A stretch of DNA of 64,000 nt from Lysobacter prati (GCF_009765215.1 NZ_VLNV01000011.1:21269-85268), one strand, 5' to 3'; shown: positions 52,443 through 62,193, counted from the first letter of the stretch. Program-made: numbers and translations. The notes: generated from the sequence alone by a model not told the origin.

Positions 52443-52461
52443 GCGCATTCCTAGAATGCGC
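52443..52461. promoter_or_regulatory. Inverted repeat over the ccoN -10 element
   Basis: GCGCATTC and GAATGCGC flank CTA, a perfect 8-bp inverted repeat containing the TAGAAT -10 hexamer. A protein bound here would block the promoter; no candidate repressor is obvious. Confidence 0.5.
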
Positions 52462-52492
52462 CCGATCCGCCTGAGCGGAGGGGAATTCATTC

Positions 52493-53932
52493 ATGCAAGC
52501 TTCTGCAGAAACCTATAACGACAAGATCGTGCGCCAGTTCGCCGCGGTGACGGTGCTCTGGGGCATCGTCGGCATGGCGGTCGGCGTACTCATCGCCGCC
52601 CAGCTGTACTGGCCGGCGTTGAACTTCGATACCGCCTGGTTGAGCTATGGCCGCCTGCGGCCGCTGCACACCAACGCGGTGATCTTCGCCTTCGGCGGCT
52701 CGGCGTTGTTCGCCACGAGCTACTACATCGTGCAGCGCACCTGCCACGTCCGCCTGTTCTCCGACAAGCTCGCCGCCTTCACCTTCTGGGGCTGGCAGGC
52801 GGTGATCGTGGCGGCCGCCATCACCCTGCCCATGGGCCTGACCCAGGGCAAGGAATACGCGGAACTCGAGTGGCCGATCGACCTGCTGATCACCGCGGTC
52901 TGGGTCGCCTACGGCGTCGTGTTCTTCGGCACGATCGTCAAACGCCGGGTCCGCCACATCTATGTGGCCAACTGGTTCTTCGGCGCCTACATCATCACCA
53001 TCGCCCTGCTCCACATCGTCAACAACCTGGCGATCCCGGTCGGCCTGGGCAAGTCGTACTCGATCTACTCCGGCGCGGTCGATGCGATGGCGCAGTGGTG
53101 GTACGGGCACAACGCGGTCGGCTTCTTCCTGACCGCGGCCTTCCTGGGAATGATGTACTACTTCGTGCCCAAGCAAGCCGGGCGCCCGGTGTACTCCTAC
53201 CGGTTGTCGATCGTGCACTTCTGGGCGCTGATCGCCATCTACATGTGGGCCGGTCCGCACCATCTGCAGTACACCGCGCTGCCGGACTGGGCGCAGTCGC
53301 TGGGCATGGCGTTCTCGCTGGTGCTGCTGGCACCGAGCTGGGGCGGTGCGATCAACGGCATCATGACCCTGTCCGGAGCATGGGACAAACTCAGGACGGA
53401 CCCGATCCTGAAGTTCCTGATCGTCGCGATTTCGTTCTACATGATCGCCACCTTCGAGGGGCCGATGATGTCGATCAAGACGGTCAACTCGCTCTCGCAC
53501 TACACCGACTGGACCGTCGGCCATGTCCACGCCGGCGCACTGGGCTGGGTGGCGATGATCTCGATCGGCTCACTCTATTCGCTGCTGCCGCGCCTGCTGG
53601 GCCAGAAGCAGATGTTCTCGGTCAAGGCGATCGACCTGCATTTCTGGCTGCATACCGTCGGTGTGCTGCTCTACATCGCCTCGATGTGGATCGCCGGTGT
53701 GATGCAGGGCCTGATGTGGCGCGCCACCAATCCCGACGGCACGCTGACCTACAGCTTCGTGGAGGCACTCAACGCTACGTATCCCTACTACCTTGGCCGA
53801 CTGGCCGGTGGCCTGGTGGTGTTGTCGGGCATGTTCCTCATGGCCTGGAACGTAATCCGCACCTGGCAGCAGGCCGGAGAGATCGCCCCGATCCCGGTGT
53901 TGCCGCCGGACACTGCCCGCGCCCACGCCTGA
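52493..53932 (+). CDS. ccoN: cbb3-type cytochrome c oxidase subunit I
   Basis: The 479-residue catalytic subunit, a 12-helix inner-membrane protein with low-spin haem b and the haem b3-CuB site, reducing oxygen at low pO2. His ligands are visible in [46 protein letters not shown] and [24 protein letters not shown] precedes the ATG. First of ccoNOQP; controlled by an FNR-type box. Confidence 0.97.
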   Translation: MQASAETYNDKIVRQFAAVTVLWGIVGMAVGVLIAAQLYWPALNFDTAWLSYGRLRPLHTNAVIFAFGGSALFATSYYIVQRTCHVRLFSDKLAAFTFWGWQAVIVAAAITLPMGLTQGKEYAELEWPIDLLITAVWVAYGVVFFGTIVKRRVRHIYVANWFFGAYIITIALLHIVNNLAIPVGLGKSYSIYSGAVDAMAQWWYGHNAVGFFLTAAFLGMMYYFVPKQAGRPVYSYRLSIVHFWALIAIYMWAGPHHLQYTALPDWAQSLGMAFSLVLLAPSWGGAINGIMTLSGAWDKLRTDPILKFLIVAISFYMIATFEGPMMSIKTVNSLSHYTDWTVGHVHAGALGWVAMISIGSLYSLLPRLLGQKQMFSVKAIDLHFWLHTVGVLLYIASMWIAGVMQGLMWRATNPDGTLTYSFVEALNATYPYYLGRLAGGLVVLSGMFLMAWNVIRTWQQAGEIAPIPVLPPDTARAHA

Positions 53933-53939
53933 GGTCGAC

Positions 53940-54554
53940 ATGAGTCATTCACACGAGAAAGTCGAAACCAATGTCGGCCTGATGGCGGTGCTGATCGCCG
54001 TGGCCGTGTCCTTCGGCGGCCTGGCCGAGATCGTGCCGCTGATGTTCCAGGCCGAAGCGATCAAGCCGCTGCCGGGCGTCAAGCCCTACCCCGCCCTGCA
54101 ACTGGCCGGTCGCGACATCTACGTCCGCGAGGGTTGCTACAACTGCCATTCGCAGATGGTGCGCACGCTGCGCTTCGAGACCGAGCGTTACGGCCACTAC
54201 TCGCTGGCCGGCGAGTCGGTCTACGACCACCCGTTCCAATGGGGCAGCAAGCGCACCGGCCCGGACCTTGCACGCGTCGGCGGCCGCTACTCCGACGACT
54301 GGCACCACGTGCACCTGATGAATCCGCGTGACGTGGTGCCCGAGTCGAACATGCCCAGCTTCCCGTGGCTGGCCGAGAACCGCGTCGATGGCGCGCAGGT
54401 CGAAGCCCGCATGCGCGCGCTCAAGCGCATCGGCGACCCCTACACCAACGAAGACATTGCCGGCGCCCAGGCGGCGGTCAAAGGCAAGACCGAACTCGAA
54501 GCCGTGATCGCCTACCTGCAGGGCCTGGGCAAGCACGCACCGAGGGGAGGCTGA
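53940..54554 (+). CDS. ccoO: cbb3 oxidase subunit II (mono-haem cytochrome c)
   Basis: A 204-residue membrane-anchored c-type cytochrome that passes electrons to CcoN. One N-terminal helix ([24 protein letters not shown]) and a haem motif CYNCH at residues 66-70; the axial Met lies in SNMPSFPWL. Seven bases follow ccoN. Length matches the family. Confidence 0.97.
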   Translation: MSHSHEKVETNVGLMAVLIAVAVSFGGLAEIVPLMFQAEAIKPLPGVKPYPALQLAGRDIYVREGCYNCHSQMVRTLRFETERYGHYSLAGESVYDHPFQWGSKRTGPDLARVGGRYSDDWHHVHLMNPRDVVPESNMPSFPWLAENRVDGAQVEARMRALKRIGDPYTNEDIAGAQAAVKGKTELEAVIAYLQGLGKHAPRGG

Positions 54555-54555
54555 C

Positions 54556-54699
54556 ATGGTGTCCGGAATCGTGACCGCGGTGCTGCTGGTGCTGTTCGTG
54601 GCCGGCTGGATCTGGGCCTGGAGCCCTCGGCGCAGGCAGGAATTCGATGCGGCAGCACGCCTGCCGCTGGATGAGCAAGGCAAGGAGACACGGCAATGA
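54556..54699 (+). CDS. ccoQ: cbb3 oxidase subunit IV (CcoQ)
   Basis: A 47-residue protein (MVSGIVTAVLLVLFVAGWIWAW by first part) with one membrane helix and the conserved WSPRRRQEFDAAARLPL tail. It helps stabilise the oxidase. Start one base after the ccoO stop; its stop overlaps the ccoP start (ATGA). Too short for common gene length cut-offs, but position and sequence make it clear. Confidence 0.93.
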   Translation: MVSGIVTAVLLVLFVAGWIWAWSPRRRQEFDAAARLPLDEQGKETRQ

Positions 54700-55628
54700 G
54701 CGCGGGTTGGTCCATTTACGTCATTGCAATCGTCGTGCTCAACCTGGTGGGCTGCGTGTGGCTGCTGTGGTGGACGGGCAAGCGCAAGCCCGGCGACCCG
54801 GGCCCGACCGAGACCAGCCACTATTGGGACGGCGACATCACCGAGTACAACAAGCCGATGCCGCGGTGGTGGATCAACATGTTCTACCTCACCATCATTT
54901 TCGCGGTCGGCTATCTCATCTACTACCCGGGCCTTGGTGCGTTCGCCGGTGTCAGCAAGTGGACCTCGGCCGGTGAACAGGCCGCCGACAAGGCCCGCGA
55001 CGACGCCAAGCTGGAGCAGACCTTTGCGCCGTACGCGGGCAAGTCGATCGACGTGATTGCGCGTGATCCCAAGGCGGTGGCACTGGGTCGCTCGATCTTC
55101 AGCAACACCTGCGCAACCTGCCATGGCTCGTCGGCGCGCGGTGCCATCGGCTATCCGAATCTCAGTGACGACATCTGGCACTGGGGCGGCTCGCCCGATC
55201 GCATCCTGCAGACGGTCCTGGACGGACGCGAGGGCGTGATGCCCGAATGGGGCAAGGTCCTGACCGGCATGGGTGGCGACAACGCCGTCGATTACGTCAT
55301 CGCCTACGTGCGCACCCTGTCGGATCCGGACAGCATGCAGAACAACTACATGGCCGCGCAGGGCAAGAGCCTCTACAACGGCGTGTGCGTGGCCTGCCAC
55401 GGCGTCGACGGCAAGGGCAACCAGGAACTGGGCGCGCCGAACCTGACCGACGATTACTGGATGTACGGCAACAGCACCGAGAGCATGCGCCAGACCATCA
55501 CCAGCGGTCGCCACGGCACCATGCCGGCGCACCGGCAGATCATCGGCGAGACCCGTGCCCGCCTGGTCGCCGCCTATGTCTGGTCGCTCTCGCACTCCGG
55601 CAAGCCCCCCACCACCGCGACGCAGTGA
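54696..55628 (+). CDS. ccoP: cbb3 oxidase subunit III (di-haem cytochrome c)
   Basis: A 310-residue subunit with two c-type haems, receiving electrons from cytochrome c or quinol oxidation. Two N-terminal helices (residues 5-25 and 58-78), then haem motifs CATCH at 139-143 and CVACH at 231-235; axial methionines in GVMPEWGKVL and GTMPAHRQII. Length matches the family (about 300). Confidence 0.97.
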   Translation: MSAGWSIYVIAIVVLNLVGCVWLLWWTGKRKPGDPGPTETSHYWDGDITEYNKPMPRWWINMFYLTIIFAVGYLIYYPGLGAFAGVSKWTSAGEQAADKARDDAKLEQTFAPYAGKSIDVIARDPKAVALGRSIFSNTCATCHGSSARGAIGYPNLSDDIWHWGGSPDRILQTVLDGREGVMPEWGKVLTGMGGDNAVDYVIAYVRTLSDPDSMQNNYMAAQGKSLYNGVCVACHGVDGKGNQELGAPNLTDDYWMYGNSTESMRQTITSGRHGTMPAHRQIIGETRARLVAAYVWSLSHSGKPPTTATQ

Positions 55629-55632
55629 CGCG

Positions 55633-55929
55633 ATGCCCGACTACACCGCCCCGCGCTTCGATCACCCGCCCCGACCGCTGGCACAGCGGCTCGGGGCGAT
55701 CCTGTGGCCGAGTTTCTTCTCGGCCGCGGTGATGACGATGGTGTTCTTCGCCTTCGTCGACCCGCTGGCGCTGCGCGACATGACCTTCCCCGATCTGCCC
55801 CTGACCCGCACCCTCGGCTACAGCATCGCCTTCTTCATGTTCTGGCTGGCCACCGCCGCCTCCAGTGCATTCACCTGGATCCTGCTTCGCCCCGCCAGTC
55901 GCTACAACCGGCCCTTGCCGCCGGAGTGA
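55633..55929 (+). CDS. Small membrane protein between ccoP and ccoG
   Basis: A 98-residue protein starting at ATG 55633. Residues 20-42 and 62-85 are membrane helices (LGAILWPSFFSAAVMTMVFFAF and TLGYSIAFFMFWLATAASSAF). Four bases after ccoP and 15 before ccoG, so co-transcribed. Not one of the standard cco products; family unrecognised. Confidence 0.78.
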   Translation: MPDYTAPRFDHPPRPLAQRLGAILWPSFFSAAVMTMVFFAFVDPLALRDMTFPDLPLTRTLGYSIAFFMFWLATAASSAFTWILLRPASRYNRPLPPE

Positions 55930-55944
55930 GCCGAGTAATTCGCA

Positions 55945-57504
55945 ATGACCAAGAAGATCCCACTCGACCTGCTCGATGACGGCAGCGCGCTGTATGTCAG
56001 CGAGCGCAAGATCTATCCGCGCGACGTCGATGGCCGCTTCCAGACCTGGCGCAAGATCGCGGTGGTGGCGCTGCTGGGCATGTTCTATGTCTTCCCGTGG
56101 CTCCGCTGGGACGGGCGCCAGGCGGTGCTGTTCGATCTGCCGGCGCGCAAGTTCTATGTGTTCGGGCTGAACTTCTGGCCGCAGGACTTCGTGTTCCTGG
56201 CGATGCTGCTGGTGATCGCCGGTCTCGCCCTGTTCTTCTTCACCGCCCTCGCCGGCCGTCTGTGGTGCGGCTATGCGTGCCCGCAGACGGTGTGGACCGA
56301 GGTCTTCCTGTGGATGGAGCAGTGGACCGAGGGCGATCGCAACGCGCGCATGAAGCTCGATGCCGGTCCGTGGAATCGCAACAAGCTCCTGCGCAAGGGC
56401 AGCAAGCACGCGCTGTGGCTGGCGTTCGCGCTGTGGACCGGCTTCACCTTCGTCGGCTTCTTCACCCCGATCACCGACCTGGCCGCGCGCACGCCGCTGA
56501 TCGGCGCTGCGCCGGGCTGGGGCAACTGGGAGCTGTTCTGGGTGCTGTTCTACGCCCTGGCCACCTGGGGCAACGCCGGCTTCCTGCGCGAGCAGGTCTG
56601 CAAGTACATGTGCCCGTACGCGCGCTTCCAGAGCGCGATGTTCGACCGCAACACGCTGATCATCGCCTACGACCCGATGCGCGGCGAACCGCGCGGCCCG
56701 CGCAAGCGCGGCATGAAGGGCGCGGCCGAGCGCCGCGGCCTGCTCGATCCGGCCACCGCCTATGACTACGTGATGCGGGCCGCGCACCATGTGATCGGTT
56801 CGGTGGTCGCGCCCGGCACGACCGCCGTCACCGACTCCGGCATCAAGGTTGCACCGCTGCCGAAGTTCGCACCGGAGGAACTGGGCGACTGCATCGACTG
56901 CACGATCTGCGTGCAGGTCTGCCCGACCGGCATCGACATCCGCAACGGCCTGCAGTACGAATGCATCGCCTGCGGCGCCTGCATCGATGCCTGCGACGAT
57001 GTGATGGACAAGATGGGATATCCGAAGGGGCTGATCCGCTATTCCACGCAGAACGCGATCGACGGCAAGCCCACGCGGGTGCTGCGTCCGCGCGTTTTCG
57101 TCTACGGACTGTTGCTGCTCGCACTGTGTGCGGCCTGGGCGTGGGGCGTGGGCCACCGCAGCCCGCTGATCGCCGAGGTGCTGCGTGACCGCAATGCGCT
57201 TTACCGTGAGACTGGCGATGGCCGGATCGAGAATGGCTACACGCTCAAGCTGGTCAACAAGGACGTCAAGGCGCACCAGTTCCGCCTGACCCTGCAGGCG
57301 CCGGCCGGGATCACCCTGGTCGGCAGCGGCATCACCGGCGGCGCTCAGATCATCGACGCTCCCGCCGAGCAGGTGCTCAACCTGCCGCTGACGCTGTCCT
57401 CGCCGAACGATGTGCGCGGCAAGCAGGAGATCGTCTTCAAGGTGCAACGCATCGATGGCGCCGCGCAGGCGGTCGTTCCCTCCACGTTCTTCGGGCCGAT
57501 GTGA
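55945..57504 (+). CDS. ccoG: cbb3 maturation protein CcoG (RdxA/FixG), iron-sulfur copper reductase
   Basis: A 519-residue membrane protein that supports copper delivery to the oxidase; CcoG has been proposed as a cupric reductase. It shows five or so helices, a membrane Cys pair in WCGYACPQTVWTEVFLWMEQ, two [4Fe-4S] clusters in CIDCTICVQVCPTGIDIRN and CIACGACIDACDDVMDKM, and a C-terminal Ig-like domain. The stop overlaps ccoH by one base. Confidence 0.96.
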   Translation: MTKKIPLDLLDDGSALYVSERKIYPRDVDGRFQTWRKIAVVALLGMFYVFPWLRWDGRQAVLFDLPARKFYVFGLNFWPQDFVFLAMLLVIAGLALFFFTALAGRLWCGYACPQTVWTEVFLWMEQWTEGDRNARMKLDAGPWNRNKLLRKGSKHALWLAFALWTGFTFVGFFTPITDLAARTPLIGAAPGWGNWELFWVLFYALATWGNAGFLREQVCKYMCPYARFQSAMFDRNTLIIAYDPMRGEPRGPRKRGMKGAAERRGLLDPATAYDYVMRAAHHVIGSVVAPGTTAVTDSGIKVAPLPKFAPEELGDCIDCTICVQVCPTGIDIRNGLQYECIACGACIDACDDVMDKMGYPKGLIRYSTQNAIDGKPTRVLRPRVFVYGLLLLALCAAWAWGVGHRSPLIAEVLRDRNALYRETGDGRIENGYTLKLVNKDVKAHQFRLTLQAPAGITLVGSGITGGAQIIDAPAEQVLNLPLTLSSPNDVRGKQEIVFKVQRIDGAAQAVVPSTFFGPM

Positions 57505-58013
57505 TGGAACGCACCCGACCCTTGCGCATGCCGGTCATGTGGCTCGTCATCGGCCTGCCGATCCTGTCGATCGTCGCCGGCGTCGGGCTGGTGGTGGTGG
57601 CCGTGCGCAGTGGCAGCACGGATGCGGTGATCGATCCGGTCCAGCGCACTGCGCAGATCCAGACCACCGAACTTGGGCCGGATGCGCGCGCCAAGGCGTT
57701 GAAGCTGTCGGCGGTCCTGCGCGTGGGCAAGGACATGATCGAGCTCCTGCCCGTCGACGGCGGTTTCGGCGACGGCGACGTGCGCCGTGACGAACCGCTG
57801 ACGCTGATCCTGTCCCATCCCAGCGAAGCGGCGAAGGATCGCACCGTCACCCTGATGCCGAGCGAACTGGGCTGGCGTGCCAACGTCGAACCCGCGCCCG
57901 ACCACGATTGGCTGCTGCAGCTGGCGCCGGCGGATGGCAGCTGGCGGCTTCGTGGCCGGCTTCCGGCCGGTCAGCTTGCCGCGTACCTGGCTCCGGCGCT
58001 GGCGGACGATTGA
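57504..58013 (+). CDS. ccoH: cbb3 assembly protein CcoH (FixH)
   Basis: About 169 residues with a single N-terminal helix (MWLVIGLPILSIVAGVGLVVVAVRS) and a periplasmic beta domain (EPLTLILSHPSEAAKDRTVTL). CcoH stays bound during oxidase assembly. The ATG at 57504 overlaps the ccoG stop (TGATG); a GTG one codon earlier is also possible. Confidence 0.9.
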   Translation: MERTRPLRMPVMWLVIGLPILSIVAGVGLVVVAVRSGSTDAVIDPVQRTAQIQTTELGPDARAKALKLSAVLRVGKDMIELLPVDGGFGDGDVRRDEPLTLILSHPSEAAKDRTVTLMPSELGWRANVEPAPDHDWLLQLAPADGSWRLRGRLPAGQLAAYLAPALADD

Positions 58014-58053
58014 CCGGTCGATGCAGGTCCGATGATTGGGGGATGATGTCGGC

Positions 58054-60483
58054 ATGAGCGTCTCGCAGACCGCGCTGGCTCCAGACGATCGCCGTGGCGA
58101 AGTCCGCTCCGGTGCGGCTGCATCCGTCTGCCACCATTGCGGCGAGGCACTGTCGGCAGCGGGCACGGTTGTCTCCGGCGACCAGCTGTACTGCTGCAGC
58201 GGCTGTGCCGCGGCGGCGAACTGGATCCAGCAGGCCGCGCTGGAGGATTACTACCGCCTGCGCAGCGTGCCCGCCGGCCGCGTCGATGCCGACGCCGGCG
58301 ACTTCGCCGGCTGGGACCGTGAACTCGTCCTCGCCGAGCACAGCCGCAACGTCGCCGGCGGACGCGAGATCACGGTGCTGACCGACGCGATGCGCTGCGC
58401 GGCCTGTGCGTGGCTGGTCGATCGCGCCTTGCACCGCATCCCGGGCGTGCTCGATGCCGGTGCCAATGCCGTCACCGGCCGGATAGTCGTCGCCTGGGAC
58501 CCGCAGAAGGTCGCGCTGTCGACGCTGATGTCGCGTCTCAATGCCCTGGGCTACCGCCCATGGCTGGCCACCGGCGACGCGCGCGAACAGGCGCAGAAGC
58601 AGGAGCGCCGGCGCTGGCTGATCCGCCTGGGCGTGGCCGGTCTCGGTGCGATCCAGGCGATGATGTTCGCCGAGGCGCTGTACCTGGACACGGCCGGACA
58701 GATGCCACTGGCCACGCGCGATTTCTTCCGCTGGATCACCTTTCTCGTCTCGACGCCAGTGGTGTTCTATTCCGGTTGGCCGTTCCTGGAAGGCATGTGG
58801 CGCGAGCTACGCGGCCGGCGACTTGGCATGGACACGCTGATCGCGTCTTCGACGCTGCTGGCCTACTTCGCCAGCCTGGTCGAGACAGTCCGTGGCGGGG
58901 CGCACGTCTGGTACGACGCGGCGGTGATGTTCGTGCTGTTGTTGCTGGTGGCGCGGATGTTCGAGCAGCGCGCGCGGCGCGTCGCCAGTGCGCAGGTGGA
59001 TGCACTGGCGCGGGCACGGCCGGCACTGGCCACGCGCGAGCGCGACGACGGCAGGCGCGAACAGGTCGCGCTGGGTGAGCTTGCCGTCGACGACATCGTG
59101 CGCGTTGCCTCCGGCGAATCGGTGCCGGCCGACGGCGTACTGCTCGACCACGCCTGCGGCTTCGACGAGGCGCTGATCACCGGCGAATCGGCGCCCGTGC
59201 AGCGCGCGCCCGGCGCGACCGCGCTGGCCGGCAGCATCTGCCGCGAACAGGCCGCGCGCATCCGCGTCACCCGGGTCGGCAACGACACGCGGCTGTCGCA
59301 GCTGACACGGCTGGTCGAACAGGCGCAGGGCGAACGGCCGGCGCTGGCCCGCGTGGCCGAACGCGTGGCGAGCGGCTTCGTGCTGGTACTGGTGCCGTGT
59401 GCGCTGGCCGTGTACGCCTGGTGGCGGCAGCACGATCCGTCGCGCGCACTCGAGGTGACACTGGCGTTGCTGGTGGTGAGCTGCCCTTGCGCGCTGTCGC
59501 TGGCGATCCCGACCGCGCTGACCGCCGCGCACGGCGCGCTGGCACGGATCGGTGTGCTCGGGTTGCGCGCGGATGCGCTATCGGCGCTGGCTCGCGTCAC
59601 TCGAGTCGTGTTCGACAAGACCGGCACGCTCAGTAATGGTCGCCCCCAGCTCGATACGGTCGGCATCTTCAACGGCACCGACCCGGACGACGCACTGGCG
59701 ATCGCCGCCGCGCTGGAGCGCGACAGCGGCCATCCGCTGGCGCACGCGTTCTCCGATATCGACAGCACCTATCGCGCCGAGCAGTTGCACAGCATTCCAG
59801 GCCACGGCATCGAGGCCAGGATCGCGGATGCGACCTGGCGCCTGGGTCGCGCCGAGTTCGCCGCCGGCGGCGAGGACGACGGCGCCCTCTGGCTTGGCCG
59901 CGACGGCATTGCTGTCGCCCGCTTCACCGTGAGCGAAGCCAGGCGCGAGGACGCGCACGCGGCGGTGGCGGCATTGCAGGCGCAGGGTCTGGAAGTCGAA
60001 CTGTGCAGCGGCGACGCGCACGCACCGGTGCGGCGCTTCGCCGCCGCGATCGGCATCGATGCGGTGCGCTCACGGCAGGCACCGGAGCAGAAGCTGGCCC
60101 ACGTGCGCGATCTGCAATCGCGTGGCGATGTCGTCGCGATGGTCGGCGACGGCCTCAACGATGCGCCGGTACTGGCCGGTGCCAACGTCTCGATCGCGAT
60201 GGCCGAAGGCGCGGCACTGGCACAGCGCGCGGCCGACTTCGTCGTCACCAGCCCGTCGCTGTTGCGCATTCCCGAGGCGATCGCACTCGCACGCCGCACC
60301 CAGGTGATCGTCCGCCAGAACCTGGTCTGGGCGCTGGGCTACAACCTGCTGGCGCTGCCGCTGGCGGCGACCGGCCATGTCACGCCGTGGATCGCCGCAG
60401 TCGGCATGGCACTGTCGTCGTTGCTGGTGACACTCAACGCACTGCGCCTGGGCCGACGCCCGGTGAGTGGGGCGCGGCCATGA
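58054..60483 (+). CDS. ccoI: Copper-exporting P1B-type ATPase CcoI (FixI)
   Basis: An 809-residue P-type ATPase that supplies copper for the oxidase. N-terminal Cys-rich region CHHC (26-29) and CCSGC (47-51), heavy-metal domain CAAC (115-118), then the TGES actuator, SCPCALSLAIP transport motif, phosphorylated Asp in DKTGTLSNG, SGHPLAHAF and GDGLNDAP. The start MSVSQTALAP (ATG 58054) is chosen; a TTG six codons earlier is possible. Confidence 0.96.
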   Translation: MSVSQTALAPDDRRGEVRSGAAASVCHHCGEALSAAGTVVSGDQLYCCSGCAAAANWIQQAALEDYYRLRSVPAGRVDADAGDFAGWDRELVLAEHSRNVAGGREITVLTDAMRCAACAWLVDRALHRIPGVLDAGANAVTGRIVVAWDPQKVALSTLMSRLNALGYRPWLATGDAREQAQKQERRRWLIRLGVAGLGAIQAMMFAEALYLDTAGQMPLATRDFFRWITFLVSTPVVFYSGWPFLEGMWRELRGRRLGMDTLIASSTLLAYFASLVETVRGGAHVWYDAAVMFVLLLLVARMFEQRARRVASAQVDALARARPALATRERDDGRREQVALGELAVDDIVRVASGESVPADGVLLDHACGFDEALITGESAPVQRAPGATALAGSICREQAARIRVTRVGNDTRLSQLTRLVEQAQGERPALARVAERVASGFVLVLVPCALAVYAWWRQHDPSRALEVTLALLVVSCPCALSLAIPTALTAAHGALARIGVLGLRADALSALARVTRVVFDKTGTLSNGRPQLDTVGIFNGTDPDDALAIAAALERDSGHPLAHAFSDIDSTYRAEQLHSIPGHGIEARIADATWRLGRAEFAAGGEDDGALWLGRDGIAVARFTVSEARREDAHAAVAALQAQGLEVELCSGDAHAPVRRFAAAIGIDAVRSRQAPEQKLAHVRDLQSRGDVVAMVGDGLNDAPVLAGANVSIAMAEGAALAQRAADFVVTSPSLLRIPEAIALARRTQVIVRQNLVWALGYNLLALPLAATGHVTPWIAAVGMALSSLLVTLNALRLGRRPVSGARP

Positions 60484-60698
60484 CCATCCTCCTGCTGCTC
60501 GTCCCGATCAGCCTGGTCCTGCTCGGCGTGGCGATCTGGGCGTTCGTGTGGGCGGTGCGACGCGGTCAGTTCGACGACCTCGACACGCCCGCCATCGACA
60601 TCCTGCGCGAGGATGCATCGCCTGCCGCTCGCAAGCCGTCGACCTCCGGCACGCCGGCGCCCACGCCACCACCGCAGGAAGGCGCGGATGCCGATTGA
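60480..60698 (+). CDS. ccoS: cbb3 maturation protein CcoS
   Basis: A 72-residue membrane protein with one helix (ILLLLVPISLVLLGVAIWAFVWAV) and the conserved GQFDDLDTPAIDILRED tail, required for cofactor insertion into cbb3 oxidase. Overlaps ccoI by four bases and the next gene by 11. A Pro/Thr-rich extension of about 20 residues follows the usual end. Confidence 0.93.
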   Translation: MTILLLLVPISLVLLGVAIWAFVWAVRRGQFDDLDTPAIDILREDASPAARKPSTSGTPAPTPPPQEGADAD

Positions 60699-61410
60699 CT
60701 GGCTGACCCTCGGCGCCGCCCTGCTCAGCGGCCTGCTGGGCGGCGTGCACTGCGCCGCGATGTGCGGCGGCATCGCTACCGGTTTCTCGGCGACGGCGAC
60801 GGGCCACGCCGGCCGGGTCGCACTGGAAGCCAACCTGGGCCGCGTCGGCGGCTACATCATTGCCGGCGCGATTGCTGGCGGCCTCGGCCACGGCATCGTC
60901 GAGGTGGCGCGAATCGAAGGACTGGCGCTGGCATTGCGCATGCTGGTCGGTGCAGTGCTGGTGATAGTGGCGCTGCGATTGTTCGATCGACAGGGACGGC
61001 TGGCATTCCTGTCGCGCCCGGGCAACCGGCTTTGGCAGCTGTTGCGACCACTGCAGCAGCGCCTGTTGCCGGCCGATACGCGTGCACGCCGGCTCGGTCT
61101 GGCGCTGTTGTGGGGCTGGCTGCCGTGCGGCCTGAGTACGACCCTGCTGGTGGCGGCATGGCTGCAGGCGAGCGCAATCAATGGCGCATTGACGATGGCG
61201 GCATTCGGCCTGGGCACCTTGCCGGTGATGCTGCCCCTGACCATGAGCGGCGCGCGCCTGAATCGTTGGCTGCAGACACGCTGGCGCAACGCCGCCGCCG
61301 CGCTGGTGCTGGCTGCGGGAGTGCTGACGCTGGCGGCGCCGTGGCTGATGCGGGTGCCGGCGCTGCATTCGCTGCTGGCGGCGCTGGGCTGCGGCAGTTT
61401 GCCGGCCTGA
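60688..61410 (+). CDS. SafE/TauE-like membrane protein of the cco cluster
   Basis: A 240-residue protein with six or seven helices and Cys motifs GGVHCAAMCGGIA and GWLPCGLSTTLL, as in the UreH-like membrane family. Homologues lie next to ccoS in many cbb3 clusters and may help move metal or thiol groups; role inferred. Overlaps ccoS by 11 bases. Convergent with the FNR-type gene, 18 bp apart. Confidence 0.83.
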   Translation: MPIDWLTLGAALLSGLLGGVHCAAMCGGIATGFSATATGHAGRVALEANLGRVGGYIIAGAIAGGLGHGIVEVARIEGLALALRMLVGAVLVIVALRLFDRQGRLAFLSRPGNRLWQLLRPLQQRLLPADTRARRLGLALLWGWLPCGLSTTLLVAAWLQASAINGALTMAAFGLGTLPVMLPLTMSGARLNRWLQTRWRNAAAALVLAAGVLTLAAPWLMRVPALHSLLAALGCGSLPA

Positions 61411-61428
61411 GTTGGCGCCTGGGCTGAC

Positions 61429-62193
61429 TTACAACCCGCTGCGCTGCCGCTTCGGATCGCCGCTTTCGGCACCGTGCGCGAGACGTTCGAGCACGTCCAG
61501 GTCGAGGATCTCGACGCGTCGTCCGTGCACGGCGATCACGCCGTCTTCCTGCAACCGGGTGAAGCCGCGACTGACCGTTTCCAGCGCCAGGCCGAGGAAG
61601 CGCGCGACGTCTTCGCGGCTCATCGGCAGGCGCAACTGCGATGGCGAGTGCCCGATCTGGCGGTAGCGTTCGCCCAGGCCATGCAGGAACAGGGCGATCC
61701 GCTCGTTGGCCTGGCGCCGGACCAGCATTTCCATGTGGTCATGGTCGCGGTTGAGGCTGTGCCCGATCACGCGCAGGAGTTGCTGCTGCAACGATGGCAG
61801 CTGCGCGGCGATGGCACTGAGCTGGTCCAGCGGAACGTCGCAGACGTTGGCGGTTTCCAGCGCCACGGCCTCGCAGCGGTGGGCGCCTTCGCCAAGGGCA
61901 TCGAGACCGATCAGTTCGCCGGCGAGGTGGAAACCGATGACCTGCTCTTCGCCGTCCTCGCTGATGCTGACGGTCTTGAAGGCGCCATCGCGGGCGACGA
62001 AAACCGAGGCCAGGGGATCGCCAATGCGGAACAGTCGCTCACCGCGGGCGAGGGTGCGACGGCGCCGGACGATCTCGTCGAGGCGGACCAGCTCGTCTGC
62101 GTCGATGCCGGCAGGGAGGCACAGCTGCTGCAGCGAGCATTGCGCGCAGCTGCGGCGCAGCCGGGCCAGGTCGATGTCAACAGCGTCGTTCAT
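61429..62193 (-). CDS. fnr: FNR/ANR-type oxygen-sensing transcriptional regulator
   Basis: A 254-residue CRP-family regulator. The Cys set for an oxygen-labile [4Fe-4S] cluster is complete: C16, C19, C25 (CAQCSLQQLC) and C118, the same spacing as E. coli FNR. The HTH near 195-220 (SREDVARFLGLALETVSRGFTRL) has the ExxSR recognition residues of FNR. Start MNDAVDIDLA at 62191-62193. Likely activates ccoN through the box at 52416. hemN, often beside it, is absent. Confidence 0.94.
   Translation of the reverse strand: MNDAVDIDLARLRRSCAQCSLQQLCLPAGIDADELVRLDEIVRRRRTLARGERLFRIGDPLASVFVARDGAFKTVSISEDGEEQVIGFHLAGELIGLDALGEGAHRCEAVALETANVCDVPLDQLSAIAAQLPSLQQQLLRVIGHSLNRDHDHMEMLVRRQANERIALFLHGLGERYRQIGHSPSQLRLPMSREDVARFLGLALETVSRGFTRLQEDGVIAVHGRRVEILDLDVLERLAHGAESGDPKRQRSGL

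Noticed and set aside
52493-62193. A laterally acquired island for the cbb3 cluster
   Set aside because: Codon use and GC look like the surroundings, gene order is the common one, and no integrase, tRNA or flanking repeats are present.
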